Source: Verrucomicrobiales bacterium (GTDB taxonomy: Bacteria; Verrucomicrobiota; Verrucomicrobiia; Verrucomicrobiales; DEV007). From it: 50,084 nt of DNA. Each line of letters opens with the position of its first letter. Within the stretch, counting starts at the first letter, position 1. Shown here one piece after another: positions 8,710-17,128 of this stretch. The translations under genes and the position numbers were made by a program. The DNA lies in contig JARGOP010000022.1 in assembly GCA_029233965.1 (NCBI GenBank), forward strand, positions 1 to 50,084, given 5' to 3'. The notes under the pieces were generated by a model. It saw only the letters and a list, made by a program, of their open reading frames with translations, was not told the origin of the DNA and made no database searches.

Positions 8710-9981
8710 TTAGAAGTAGGTGCGGAAAGCAGCCATCCAGGTGCCAGAGTCGATGGATGTGCCGGTATCGTACTCCTCACCGGTGGCATATTCATATCCG
8801 AACATGACCTTCGCCTTATCTTTGCAGAGGTAGTAGTTCAGTCCAGCGTAGATCGTGTGGTAGCTCTCAACAACCTGACGAACCTGTCCGTCAAAGCCAT
8901 TTGCACTGTTGTAGCCGAAGCGCTGAGTGCGCTGCTGGCGACCTTCGTCCATGTAAGCATATTTGAAAACCGCCTCGAGCTTTTCAGTGATCTCGTAAGT
9001 CGGCATGATCACAAATCCCCAAGTGTCATTACCCGCGGGAATGGTCGTCCGGCTCCCCTGCGAAATGCTGGCGTCGCCCCTTTGCGAAGTGCGGTTTGCG
9101 GCGAAGATCAAATCAGTGGTAAGGCCAAGGCGGCCGAAGTCTGACACGGTCCCAAAAGAAACCGCATGCTCGTAAGGAGATGCGTTGCCGCCGGGGGCAT
9201 TCCCCTGGGCACCGACGGTTCCACCTGAATTGTTGGTGTAAACGTAGTCGAGGAGGAAATCAGTCTTATCGGTCACCGCCATTTCGAGGTGGTATGAAAA
9301 ACCACCGCGAGAGTTGGAGCGAGGTGTGTTCCAGTCGTCGTCACTGCCGTAGAGCCACCCACCAATGGTGTGCTCGATTTCTCCGGTCTCGAAACCTACC
9401 GTAACACCCCATGGCTTCTGGTCGGCAATCTCGTTAACGATCGGAGAACGCTCGATTGTCTTGATTCGCTTGGAAGAAGTGGAAAATTCACGGGTGATTT
9501 TCTGCTTCTGCTTACCTACATTGATCGCAAATGAATCGGTCTCCCACTCAATGCCGACTTCGTCGAAATCGTCAAAGAAACGTCCCGTGGTGAAGGGAGT
9601 CCCGGGACCGCTTCCGTTAGAAACGTTGAGTGAGGAGTAAAGAGTGACTCCACCAGCAAACTCGATGTCAAGGCCAAGACGTGCCCGGCGATGTTGCCAT
9701 TTGTGGTATCCGTTATTGACGTTCCCTGCATAGTCCTCCTGCTGGGAAATGTGCTGGCCATGATAGCGACCTGTGAGTGCAATTTCCTTGATGAAGCCGC
9801 TTTCACCCTCGTAGAGAGTCGAGTAATCGAAGATGTCGCAGAGCGACCAAGAGTCTTCGATAGGCATCTTATCATCGATAATCGCCTTGCCATAATCACC
9901 GGCGAGAGCAGATCCACCAGCAAGAGCTGCTGCTGCACCTGCTGCGGTGACGAATTTTCTAAGTGTATTAGACTGTGTCAT
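8710..9981 (-). CDS. Outer-membrane porin of the OprO/OprP (phosphate-selective) type
   Basis: This 423-residue protein has a signal peptide (MTQSNTLRKFV, then Ala-rich, cleavage likely after GGSALA near residue 28) and then alternating amphipathic strands rich in Tyr, Trp, Gly and Asp. It ends in Phe (AFRTYF), the usual C-terminal signature for beta-barrel assembly. Segments such as RRARLGLDIEFAGGVTLYSSLNVS and VGKQKQKITREF, followed by a plug-like middle, resemble the OprO/P family, which passes phosphate or polyphosphate in Pseudomonas; selectivity here is not shown by the sequence. It has its own terminator and a long upstream region with repeated TGTGACA motifs, so it is probably a single, separately controlled gene. 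Some Verrucomicrobiota porins are only distantly similar to OprO/P. Confidence 0.85.
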   Translation of the reverse strand: MTQSNTLRKFVTAAGAAAALAGGSALAGDYGKAIIDDKMPIEDSWSLCDIFDYSTLYEGESGFIKEIALTGRYHGQHISQQEDYAGNVNNGYHKWQHRRARLGLDIEFAGGVTLYSSLNVSNGSGPGTPFTTGRFFDDFDEVGIEWETDSFAINVGKQKQKITREFSTSSKRIKTIERSPIVNEIADQKPWGVTVGFETGEIEHTIGGWLYGSDDDWNTPRSNSRGGFSYHLEMAVTDKTDFLLDYVYTNNSGGTVGAQGNAPGGNASPYEHAVSFGTVSDFGRLGLTTDLIFAANRTSQRGDASISQGSRTTIPAGNDTWGFVIMPTYEITEKLEAVFKYAYMDEGRQQRTQRFGYNSANGFDGQVRQVVESYHTIYAGLNYYLCKDKAKVMFGYEYATGEEYDTGTSIDSGTWMAAFRTYF

Positions 9982-10044
9982 TGATTGTTGGTTTGAATGG
10001 TTACAGGGGTGAGTAATGGAAACACTCTCTCGCCGCTACCTTAA

Positions 10045-10181
10045 CTTTGTGACAATTAAGTCATTCGGTGAATGGGTGATAAACGAGTTCCTGCGACACC
10101 GCTAGAATGTCGGATTGTTTGACGGATGCAACGAATGAAATGTGACAAAGTGAGTTGCTTTGTGACAGGGATGTCACAAAG
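10045..10181. promoter_or_regulatory. Cluster of TGTGACA/TGTCACA motifs upstream of the porin
   Basis: TGTGACA occurs at 10048-10054, 10141-10147 and 10161-10167, and its reverse complement TGTCACA at 10172-10178. The ten bases CTTTGTGACA are identical at 10045-10054 and 10158-10167. The latter copy forms a perfect 10-bp inverted repeat with 10172-10181 around a GGGA spacer. The two direct copies at 10141 and 10161 are 20 bp apart, about two helical turns. All lie 64-200 bases upstream of the porin start. The pattern suggests an operator for a dimeric regulator, but the regulator is unknown. Confidence 0.55.
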
Positions 10182-10697
10182 ACCTGGTTCCGGATCCAGT
10201 AAAAAGTATTGCAATTACTTGATTGTTAGGAGGATACGAATAATTCAGGTGATTTTTCTGCATTTTCCTCGCTCTTTTTCTAGCTCTTTTTTCCTAAGTT
10301 TTTCCTAAGAAGAATGAAATTTCGCTTTTTGAGCACTCTAATCTGCACGCTGAGAAGGATCCCCGTCGCTTCTCAGTTCTGCGTCTGCCGGGGTTTGATC
10401 GGGGCAGTATTTGCGTCATCGGTGTAGGAAGCGGCATTTTTGCTGCGATGGTGTGACGGTCGCATAAGGAATGTAGCTGGTGACAGCTTCGGGCAATTGG
10501 ACCGGGCATCGACGAAAGAATCACCTCTTTCGGGCGCTACGGGGCGATGGACGTCGTTCCGGCCCTTTTGCGACGGCATTCCGACACAGTTTTTGCCGGT
10601 TTTGATGCGGAAGGGACACTTTCAAGACCCGAAATAGGCTGGACAAAAAGAGGCCTCCTGTGGAAAGTTCCAGTTCTCACACTTATCCCTCATACTT
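10182..10697. other. Gene-free interval between porin region and hydrolase gene
   Basis: About 500 bases with no convincing gene; the short open frames here (60-76 codons) have no protein-like composition and no recognisable start context. From 10230 to 10315 the top strand is pyrimidine-rich with a repeated TTCCTAAG (around 10289-10309). An 8-bp inverted repeat CTGAGAAG/CTTCTCAG lies at 10350-10357 and 10369-10376, without a following T-run. I can assign no function to the rest. Confidence 0.5.
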
Positions 10698-11501
10698 ATG
10701 CCATTGATCGAAACAAACGGAATCCAGATGTACTATGAAGAGAAGGGGTCGGGTGATCCGGTCATTCTCATCATGGGTATCACTGCGAATGGTGCGACCT
10801 GGGAGGCTCATGCCGACGATTGGTCTCAGGAATTCCGATGCATTATGCCGGACAATCGGGGCGTCGGGCTTTCGGACAAACCGGTGGGGGATTATTCCAG
10901 CGAAATGATGGCCGATGACTACGCCGGCCTCATGGATGCGCTGGGGATCGAAAAAGCCCGGATCGTTGGAGTTTCGATGGGATCAATCATCGCCCAGCAG
11001 TTGTGCCTTCGTCATCCCGGGAAGGTTCAGAGCGCGGTTCTGATGTGCCCATGGGCCCGCTGCGATCGCTATGCGAAGTCTGTCTTCGAGCACATGAAGG
11101 TTTGCAAGGCCCATCTCGACAACAAGCAGTTCCTTGAGTGGATCCAGCTTCTCATCTTTACGAAGCCATTTTGGGACAACGATGAGGCCTATGAGGGGTT
11201 GGTGTCCGGTCGTGATGACTTTGACGCGAATCCGACTCCTCAGCCGCTTCACGGATTGAAAGGCCAGGCGGCAGCCTGTGTGAATCACAACGTGCTTGAA
11301 GACCTCGGGAAGATCGAGGCACCCTGTCTCGTCATCGCGGGGAAGGATGATATCTTCACCCCGCTCTGGATGGGGCAGGAAGTCGCTGCGGCGATCCCAA
11401 ACGCCGAGTCCCACTTTTACGACGGAGCCGGTCACGCCTTCCACTGGGAGGTCATGGACGACTTCAATCCAAGAGTCCGCGAATGGCTCCAGGCACATTG
11501 A
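10698..11501 (+). CDS. Alpha/beta hydrolase
   Basis: A 267-residue cytoplasmic alpha/beta-hydrolase of the 3-oxoadipate-enol-lactonase-like group. The nucleophile elbow GVSMGS gives Ser93, the acid is Asp217 or Asp218 in AGKDDIFTP, and the base is His246 in GAGHAFHWE. The oxyanion region follows VILIMGITANGATW (instead of the common HGxxG), and DNRGVGLSD is the typical second-loop motif. No signal peptide. Substrate cannot be told: esters, lactones or a C-C bond substrate are all possible in this family. It is followed 124 bases later by a TIM-barrel isomerase-like gene on the same strand. Confidence 0.88.
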   Translation: MPLIETNGIQMYYEEKGSGDPVILIMGITANGATWEAHADDWSQEFRCIMPDNRGVGLSDKPVGDYSSEMMADDYAGLMDALGIEKARIVGVSMGSIIAQQLCLRHPGKVQSAVLMCPWARCDRYAKSVFEHMKVCKAHLDNKQFLEWIQLLIFTKPFWDNDEAYEGLVSGRDDFDANPTPQPLHGLKGQAAACVNHNVLEDLGKIEAPCLVIAGKDDIFTPLWMGQEVAAAIPNAESHFYDGAGHAFHWEVMDDFNPRVREWLQAH

Positions 11502-11625
11502 TCCGTTTCCGACCGTCAAAGATGAAAGCTGGGAAAGTACAAGGATTTTACGAATCGAGCTTTCGCCTGAGATTTCGGAACCCACTTTTTACGTTTAATC
11601 TTTAACTTTTTACTCCAAACAAACG

Positions 11626-12492
11626 ATGTCTAAAATCAAATTCGGATCACAGGTCTACACCTGGTTCATGCAGGGAACCGGGAAGGGATATGACAACAAA
11701 CTCGACCACATGATTAAAGTGGCTTCGGAGGCAGGCTTCACCGGCATTGAGCCGATGGTGCTTGAGATCTCCGAGAGCGCTTTGGGATGCGGGAAATACT
11801 GGCTGGGTGACTTCTGCGACCCGATCAAGCTGAAGGACACGCTCCAGGAGCACAACATGGACCTCTGCGGGCTCGCCCTCGTCTGCGCTTGGGACAATGA
11901 GGAGGAGACTCCCGAAGAGCGCGCTGCCGCTGACTTCACGATGGACATGTTGAAGCATTTCCCCGGAGCGATGCTCGGTACGGTGACGCTTCCAAGCGGT
12001 CGGGCGAAGGATCTCCAGCGCCGACGTCTCAACATCGCGCGCAACATCAACAACGTATCGACTCGCGCGACAGACCTCGGTCTGACCTGTTCCTATCATC
12101 CGAACAGCCCGCCCGATTCGCTCGTCCGCACGCAGTATGACTACGATGTCGTTCTGAGTTCGCTTGATCCCTCCGTGACAGGGTGGACGCCTGATGTGGG
12201 GCACATCATCCGGGGCGGGATGGATGTGATCGAGACATTGAACAAGTGGCAACACCTCGTGAATCACATTCACTATAAGGATTACAATGGGATGGGACCT
12301 GAACCCTGGGCACAGATGGGAACCGGTCATCTCGACTTCCACAAGATCACGGAATGGCTCACCCTGCGAAATTACGAGGGTTGGATCGTCTGCGAGGATG
12401 AGGCTCATATTGCCATCGAAGATCCGGATGGGGTCACGATACAGAACGGTGAATGGTGCAAAGAGAATTTGTATCCCCTCGTCGGTTTGTAA
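11626..12492 (+). CDS. Sugar phosphate isomerase/epimerase-like TIM-barrel protein
   Basis: The protein (288 residues) matches the xylose-isomerase-like TIM-barrel superfamily (AP endonuclease family 2 fold). It starts MSKIKFGSQVYTWFMQG, contains GFTGIEPMVLEIS, and carries candidate metal ligands Glu (GIEPM), His (SYHPN), Asp-His (TPDVGHIIRGG), His (HIHYKDY) and Glu (VCEDEAH). It has no signal peptide, so it is predicted cytoplasmic. Close relatives isomerise or epimerise keto-sugars or inositol derivatives; the substrate here is unknown. Two hairpins follow its stop, the second a good terminator, so it ends its transcript. Confidence 0.85.
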   Translation: MSKIKFGSQVYTWFMQGTGKGYDNKLDHMIKVASEAGFTGIEPMVLEISESALGCGKYWLGDFCDPIKLKDTLQEHNMDLCGLALVCAWDNEEETPEERAAADFTMDMLKHFPGAMLGTVTLPSGRAKDLQRRRLNIARNINNVSTRATDLGLTCSYHPNSPPDSLVRTQYDYDVVLSSLDPSVTGWTPDVGHIIRGGMDVIETLNKWQHLVNHIHYKDYNGMGPEPWAQMGTGHLDFHKITEWLTLRNYEGWIVCEDEAHIAIEDPDGVTIQNGEWCKENLYPLVGL

Positions 12493-12517
12493 CCGAAATT
12501 TGTCTGGCACAAAGACT

Positions 12518-12550
12518 CAAGAGGGTTAAGTCAATGAGCTGACCCTCTTG
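12518..12550. repeat. Inverted repeat after the isomerase-like gene
   Basis: CAAGAGGGT at 12518-12526 pairs perfectly with ACCCTCTTG at 12542-12550 around a 15-base loop. There is no T-run, so it is not a canonical terminator by itself; it lies just ahead of one. Confidence 0.5.
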
Positions 12551-12559
12551 AAGGACCTG

Positions 12560-12591
12560 AAAATCCGGGACTTTCAAGCCCCGGATTTTTT
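12560..12591 (+). terminator. Rho-independent terminator of the isomerase-like gene
   Basis: AAAATCCGGG (12560-12569) pairs with CCCGGATTTT (12580-12589) around a 10-base loop, and the T-run extends to 12591. It lies 68 bases after the isomerase stop. Its position also argues that the following PAP2 gene starts at 12605 and not at the in-frame TTG at 12548. Confidence 0.85.
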
Positions 12592-12604
12592 GCGTGAACT
12601 GACC

Positions 12605-14017
12605 ATGGATGATATTGTGAATCCCGAAATGCCCGAGCAGGAGGCAAATGATGATTCGCCTTCGGGATCCTTTCCCGGAGTTCCTCATGGTCCCGTTTTC
12701 CGGTGGCACTGGGTATGGCTGCCCCTGCTGCTTTTGATGATCGGAACTGTCCTGATCCGGATTTACGATCTGGACCTCACGATTCAGGAAGCGATTTACA
12801 CGGCGGGAGGCAATTCCTGGGCGCTTGGGGATCAGTTCTTCTGGAGGACGCTTTATCAGTTCGGAACGATACCTGCTTTGATCTTCGCGCTTGGTGCTGT
12901 CGTAGGTTACGGGGCCAGCTGGTCAAAGCCAAAATGGAAGAAGTGGAGGCGGGTTCTTCTTTTTGTCCTTCTCACCGCTATCACCGGTCCCGGGCTGGTG
13001 ACGAATCTTGCGTTGAAAGAAAACTGGGGGCGGCCCCGTCCGCGTGAGGTGGAGGGGCTCGGGGGGCACAATGCCTTTGAACCAGTCCTGACCATTGACC
13101 GGGGGAGCGAAGGCAAAAGCTTTCCCTGTGGCCATGCGACGATGGGTTTCCTCTTCATGGGCGGGTTTTTCCTCCTGCGTCGTTACCGGGCGGGGATTGC
13201 CTGCTGGTTTCTGATCGGAGGTTTCGTCGGGGGAACTCTCACCGGCATTGCCCGCATGATGCAGGGCGGGCATTTTCTTTCGGATGTGATCTGGGCGGCC
13301 GGAGTTTGTTGGTTCGTGCCAATGGGGCTCTTCTATGCACTTGGGCTTCACCGTGGATTGCTCAAGTCCGTTGATCTGTTTGAGAGCACTCCAAAGTGGA
13401 TCAAGGTTGCGTGCTGGTTTGCCGCAGCGCTTCTTTTTACCGCCGCGATGCTTGCGACTCCATTCCGAAGCAAGCGTAATTTCTTCATCGTGAACGAGGC
13501 GGCGAAAACGGGCCCCCTTCATGTTGAGTTGCTGTTAAAGCTCGGAGATATCAATATTGTGGGAGCTGATCGACTGCACATCCACGGTGAGGCATACGGG
13601 CATGGAGTCCCGACTTCGAAGGTGGCGACGATTTATAACGAGCGTGAAGAACCGGGATACTGGGCGGTCTGGTATAAGGAGCGCATCAGTGGTCGGGTCA
13701 CGGAGGCAAATCAGCAGTTGAAGATCGAAGTGCCACGGTGCCGAACCAGCCGGATAGGCTTACGGACAGGGGATGCCCGAATCTGGTTGGAACTCTTTGA
13801 ACCCGGCGGTGATCTTGAGATCCACCTTCACGAAGGGGCCGGCGAGCTTCATGTATCCGGTGCCGGGGTCAGTCACCGGGTAGTTCGATATGGGGAGACG
13901 ATTGCCGCGGAGGAGAGGCCTCCCGTCATCGTATTCGTTCATGACGCTTACGCGGGAGAATTGTTTCTTGAGTCTAGTGCCAGTCACGGACCGCCGGATT
14001 CCTCCCTTAGTGAATAA
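12605..14017 (+). CDS. PAP2-family membrane phosphatase with extra C-terminal domain
   Basis: The protein (470 residues) has the three PAP2 phosphatase motifs: KENWGRPRP (Lys138 to Pro146), SFPCGHA (His177, with Cys in place of the usual Ser of PSGH), and RMMQGGHFLSD (Arg217, His223, Asp227). Several membrane segments surround them (about 36-53, 86-104, 117-137, 178-215, 228-248 and 268-285). By family such enzymes dephosphorylate lipid phosphates such as undecaprenyl pyrophosphate, phosphatidic acid or lipid A. After the last membrane segment about 185 residues follow with a beta-rich pattern (LLLKLGDINIVGAD, RIWLELFEPGGDLEIHLHEG), predicted outside the cytoplasm and not part of the catalytic fold. 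Start chosen at 12605 because the earlier TTG lies upstream of the terminator hairpin. It is followed by ppk 62 bases on. Confidence 0.87.
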   Translation: MDDIVNPEMPEQEANDDSPSGSFPGVPHGPVFRWHWVWLPLLLLMIGTVLIRIYDLDLTIQEAIYTAGGNSWALGDQFFWRTLYQFGTIPALIFALGAVVGYGASWSKPKWKKWRRVLLFVLLTAITGPGLVTNLALKENWGRPRPREVEGLGGHNAFEPVLTIDRGSEGKSFPCGHATMGFLFMGGFFLLRRYRAGIACWFLIGGFVGGTLTGIARMMQGGHFLSDVIWAAGVCWFVPMGLFYALGLHRGLLKSVDLFESTPKWIKVACWFAAALLFTAAMLATPFRSKRNFFIVNEAAKTGPLHVELLLKLGDINIVGADRLHIHGEAYGHGVPTSKVATIYNEREEPGYWAVWYKERISGRVTEANQQLKIEVPRCRTSRIGLRTGDARIWLELFEPGGDLEIHLHEGAGELHVSGAGVSHRVVRYGETIAAEERPPVIVFVHDAYAGELFLESSASHGPPDSSLSE

Positions 14018-14079
14018 ATTCACAAAGTTCAACTCGCATATCGTTTGCCTGTTGTTAGGTTCTCCGTTTTTTGATTTTT

Positions 14080-16119
14080 ATGGAGAAAGACTTCCGCAGC
14101 AAGGAAACCAGTTGGCTCTCGTTCAATGCCCGCGTCCTCCAGGAAGCTGCTGATCCCGAAGTGCCGTTGTATGAACGCATCAAGTTTCTTGGGATCTACA
14201 GTTCGAATCTGGATGAGTTTTTTCGAGTGAGAGTGGCGACTTTGAAGCGACTCGCCTCTCTCGGGGATCAATGGAAGGAACTGAGTATTCCGAATCCCAA
14301 CGAAACGCTGCGAAAGATCAAGCGGCTCGTTTCGGCTCAGGCTGAGCAGTTTAACGACGCGTATGCGAGGGTTAAAGGTGACCTTGTCGTCAACGATGTG
14401 AGGCTCATTGATGAGACGGAGGTACCGGCGAATCTGAAGGCCTTTCTCCTCAACTATTTCCGAACCGACGTCAGTCCGCATATTTTCCCGATCATTCTGA
14501 AGTCCGCGTCGAAGCTTCCGCAGTTGAAGGATCTTCCCATGTATCTGGCGGTGAGAGCTTCCAAGTCGGACGGGAGCGGTCGTCCCATGCATGCCCTCAT
14601 TGAGATCCCCGGCAACCTGCCCCGGTTCCTGCTTCTCCCGAAAACCTCATCGACCCAGTTGGTGATGTATCTCGACGACGTGATCCGGTTTGGGCTCCAT
14701 GAGGTGTTTTCAACGTTTCCGTATGACCACTTTGAGTCTTATGCGATCAAGTTCACCCGGGATTCGGAATTGGAGTTCGATGATGACTTTACGGAGAGCT
14801 TCTACGAAAAACTGGAGGACAGTCTCAAGGCGCGTGAGGAGGGTCTCCCGGTCCGGGCTAACTTTGACCGGGATTTCCCGAAGCCTTTCCTGAACCTCGT
14901 CCTCCGAAAGCTTAATCTCGCACGGTCGGACTCTCTCTATCCGGGGGCGCGATATCACAATCGGCGTGATCTTCTCAGTTTCCCCAAGATCAACAAGAAG
15001 GGATTCGTATACGAAGATGCTGAGCCGGTCCCGGTGAGGCTGATTAAGAAGAAGGCGGGGCTTTTCGCTTCGATTCGAAAGCGGGACATTCTGCTTCATA
15101 TCCCTTATCAGCCCTTTCGGCATCTTATCACGCTGCTGCAGGAAGCTTCCATTGATCCACTGGTTCGCCGGATTCAGTTGACTCAATATCGCCTTGCCAA
15201 AGCATCCTGCATTGCGGCCGCGCTTCAGTCGGCGGCGCGAAACGGCAAAGAGGTTTTCGTGCTCGTTGAGCCTCAGGCCCGATTTGACGAGGAGGCAAAT
15301 ATCAAATGGGCGAGCCGCTATCGCGATGCCGGGGTGCAGGTGCAACTTGGCGTGCAGGGCCTCAAAGTGCACAGCAAAATGGTCCATATCACGCGGAAGG
15401 AGTCGGGACGGGACCGCCTCTATTCCGTGTTGGGGACCGGCAATTTTAACGAGGACACCGCAGGCATTTTTGCAGACCATTTGTTGATGACCTACAATCA
15501 GGAAATCGGGGAGGACGTCGGCAAGGTCTTCGATTTCTTCCGGCGCTCCTATCATCCTCCGAGGCTCGGTCATGTTCTGATTGCCCCGTTTCATCTCCGT
15601 GATTTTCTTCGAACCCGCGTTGAAAAAGAAATCGAGAATCATGAAAACGACCTCCCGTCGGGGATCTCGATCAAGGTGAACAATTTCTCGGATGTGGAAA
15701 CCAACAAGCTGATCCGTCGGGCCGCCGAGGCGGGCGTGCCTGTCCGGCTCATTGTTCGCAGCATGTTTTCACTCGTCATGAAGGACGATGACCCGATTGA
15801 GTCCATGAGCATTGTGGATCGCTACCTTGAGCACAGCCGGATGCTGATCTTTGAGAACGGAGGAAGCCCGAAGGTGTTTCTTTCATCCGCCGACTTTCTG
15901 CCTCGCAACTTCGACACGCGGGTGGAGTCCATTTTTCCAATCATCGACAAAAAGTTGAGCGATCAATTGCGGGAATATTTCGAGATTCAGTGGCGGGATA
16001 ATACGAAAGCCCGGATCCTGGATCGTGAGCTCACGAACAAGTATCGACCTCGCAGGAAAAACGAGCCGGTTGTCCGGGCGCAATACGATATCGAGAATTA
16101 CCTGAGAGGAGGGAACTGA
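14080..16119 (+). CDS. ppk1: Polyphosphate kinase 1
   Basis: PPK1 (679 residues) reversibly polymerises the gamma-phosphate of ATP into polyphosphate. The N-terminal domain begins with the typical SWLSFNARVLQEA and FLGIYSSNLDEFFRVRV. The phospholipase-D-like catalytic core has GLKVHSKMVHITR with His431, matching the autophosphorylated His435 of E. coli, and DRYLEHSRM with His585, matching His592. Length is within the normal range. Start chosen as ATG 14080; an in-frame TTG three codons upstream is less likely. It lies 62 bases after the PAP2 phosphatase and converges on the protease gene, with only 10 bases between stops. Confidence 0.96.
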   Translation: MEKDFRSKETSWLSFNARVLQEAADPEVPLYERIKFLGIYSSNLDEFFRVRVATLKRLASLGDQWKELSIPNPNETLRKIKRLVSAQAEQFNDAYARVKGDLVVNDVRLIDETEVPANLKAFLLNYFRTDVSPHIFPIILKSASKLPQLKDLPMYLAVRASKSDGSGRPMHALIEIPGNLPRFLLLPKTSSTQLVMYLDDVIRFGLHEVFSTFPYDHFESYAIKFTRDSELEFDDDFTESFYEKLEDSLKAREEGLPVRANFDRDFPKPFLNLVLRKLNLARSDSLYPGARYHNRRDLLSFPKINKKGFVYEDAEPVPVRLIKKKAGLFASIRKRDILLHIPYQPFRHLITLLQEASIDPLVRRIQLTQYRLAKASCIAAALQSAARNGKEVFVLVEPQARFDEEANIKWASRYRDAGVQVQLGVQGLKVHSKMVHITRKESGRDRLYSVLGTGNFNEDTAGIFADHLLMTYNQEIGEDVGKVFDFFRRSYHPPRLGHVLIAPFHLRDFLRTRVEKEIENHENDLPSGISIKVNNFSDVETNKLIRRAAEAGVPVRLIVRSMFSLVMKDDDPIESMSIVDRYLEHSRMLIFENGGSPKVFLSSADFLPRNFDTRVESIFPIIDKKLSDQLREYFEIQWRDNTKARILDRELTNKYRPRRKNEPVVRAQYDIENYLRGGN

Positions 16120-16129
16120 GGTCGGCGTC

Positions 16130-17128
16130 TCACTTCCAGTTTTGTTCAAGTGGTTCGGTCAGCAAAGCGACAGGACGCCTGCCCTGAGTACCGGGGGAGA
16201 CGACTTCGAAAGTGAAGCTTGAACCGGCGGGTTTGGATCGAAGGATTTCAAGGAGCTGATGTCGTCGCCGCACGGGGATGCCATCGCAGCTGACAATGAC
16301 GTCAAACTGTTTCAGGTCGGCGCGAGCGAGAGGACCGTTTTTGAAGACGGGATTGATGAAAAGCCCCTCGGCGTTCCGGGGAAGTTCATCGAGAAGAGAG
16401 CGGTCCGCAGTCCAGATTTCCCAAATGTAGCCGCCCAGTCCCGGGGTTTGTGCAATGGCGTTGGATTCGAGCAGGGCCGCGGCCGCTTTCGGGCTCGAGA
16501 CCATGCTCAGCCCCGAGGAACCCTTCTCGGCGAGGAGTCGTCCGTGCTGGATGCCGACGATTTCCCCGCTTCGGTTCACCCAGACGCCTCCGGAGGTCAT
16601 CACGGGATTGATAGCGCTGACAAAGTAGTGAGCGAGGTAGCCCTTCGACGCGGTGAAGTCCGTGTAGCTGATCCGCGAGTCGGCGATATGACCGGGGATC
16701 ACAAGGGTTCGTCGCCGCAGGGCGGGACCGAAGTTGAAGACGGGCTCGGTTTCGTTGGGAATCGACACAGCAAGCGGGAGACTGCCGTAGTGTCCCGCCT
16801 CGGGATCCACTTCGAGGATCGCAAGGTCATGTCCCAGGTCGTAGGCGCTGAGTGACGCAAAGTAAGACTTTCCATCATTTGTCGCGATGACTGCGGTGTC
16901 GCGCGGAGTGTGAAAAAGATGCGCCGCAGTGAGGATGAAAAGCTTGCCCCGGGAGTCTTTCACAAAGGCACCCCCTCCACGAAGTTGGCCCTGGATCAGC
17001 ACCTCGACCGATGCTGTTCTAACTCGATCAACCACGGACTTGCTCATTTCCTCATCCGCCGGAAGAGAATCGGCAAGAGTGAGGAGGAATGGAATGGCAA
17101 AAAGAAACCTCACGGTGGAAGTAGTCAT
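16130..17128 (-). CDS. Secreted trypsin-like serine protease with PDZ domain (HtrA-like)
   Basis: This 332-residue protein has a signal peptide (FLFAIPFLLTLADSLPA, about residues 8-24), a trypsin-type domain and a C-terminal PDZ-like domain (about 240-330). The likely triad is His70 (LTAAHLF), Asp101 (GHDLAIL) and Ser179. The serine sits in MTSGGVWV instead of the canonical GNSGGP, so the SGG core is kept but the preceding Gly-Asn and the Pro are not; activity is plausible but not certain. Export and PDZ suggest a periplasmic quality-control or regulatory protease. Its start overlaps the stop of the upstream DUF455/ATP-grasp gene as ATGA (17125-17128), implying translational coupling and a shared task. 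Confidence 0.85.
   Translation of the reverse strand: MTTSTVRFLFAIPFLLTLADSLPADEEMSKSVVDRVRTASVEVLIQGQLRGGGAFVKDSRGKLFILTAAHLFHTPRDTAVIATNDGKSYFASLSAYDLGHDLAILEVDPEAGHYGSLPLAVSIPNETEPVFNFGPALRRRTLVIPGHIADSRISYTDFTASKGYLAHYFVSAINPVMTSGGVWVNRSGEIVGIQHGRLLAEKGSSGLSMVSSPKAAAALLESNAIAQTPGLGGYIWEIWTADRSLLDELPRNAEGLFINPVFKNGPLARADLKQFDVIVSCDGIPVRRRHQLLEILRSKPAGSSFTFEVVSPGTQGRRPVALLTEPLEQNWK

Noticed and set aside
10161-10178. CRP-type site TGTGA...TCACA upstream of the porin
   Set aside because: The spacer is 8 bases, not 6, so it does not match the CRP/FNR consensus; kept only as a palindromic operator candidate.
10350-10376. CTGAGAAG/CTTCTCAG hairpin as a terminator
   Set aside because: No T-run on either strand and no gene ends near it.
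10294-10637. Short open frames in the porin-hydrolase interval
   Set aside because: 60-76 codons, Arg/Ser/Pro-rich, no start context and no homology pattern.
12548-12604. TTG start that would extend the PAP2 protein by 19 residues
   Set aside because: The terminator hairpin of the previous gene lies inside this stretch, so transcription for PAP2 most likely begins after it.
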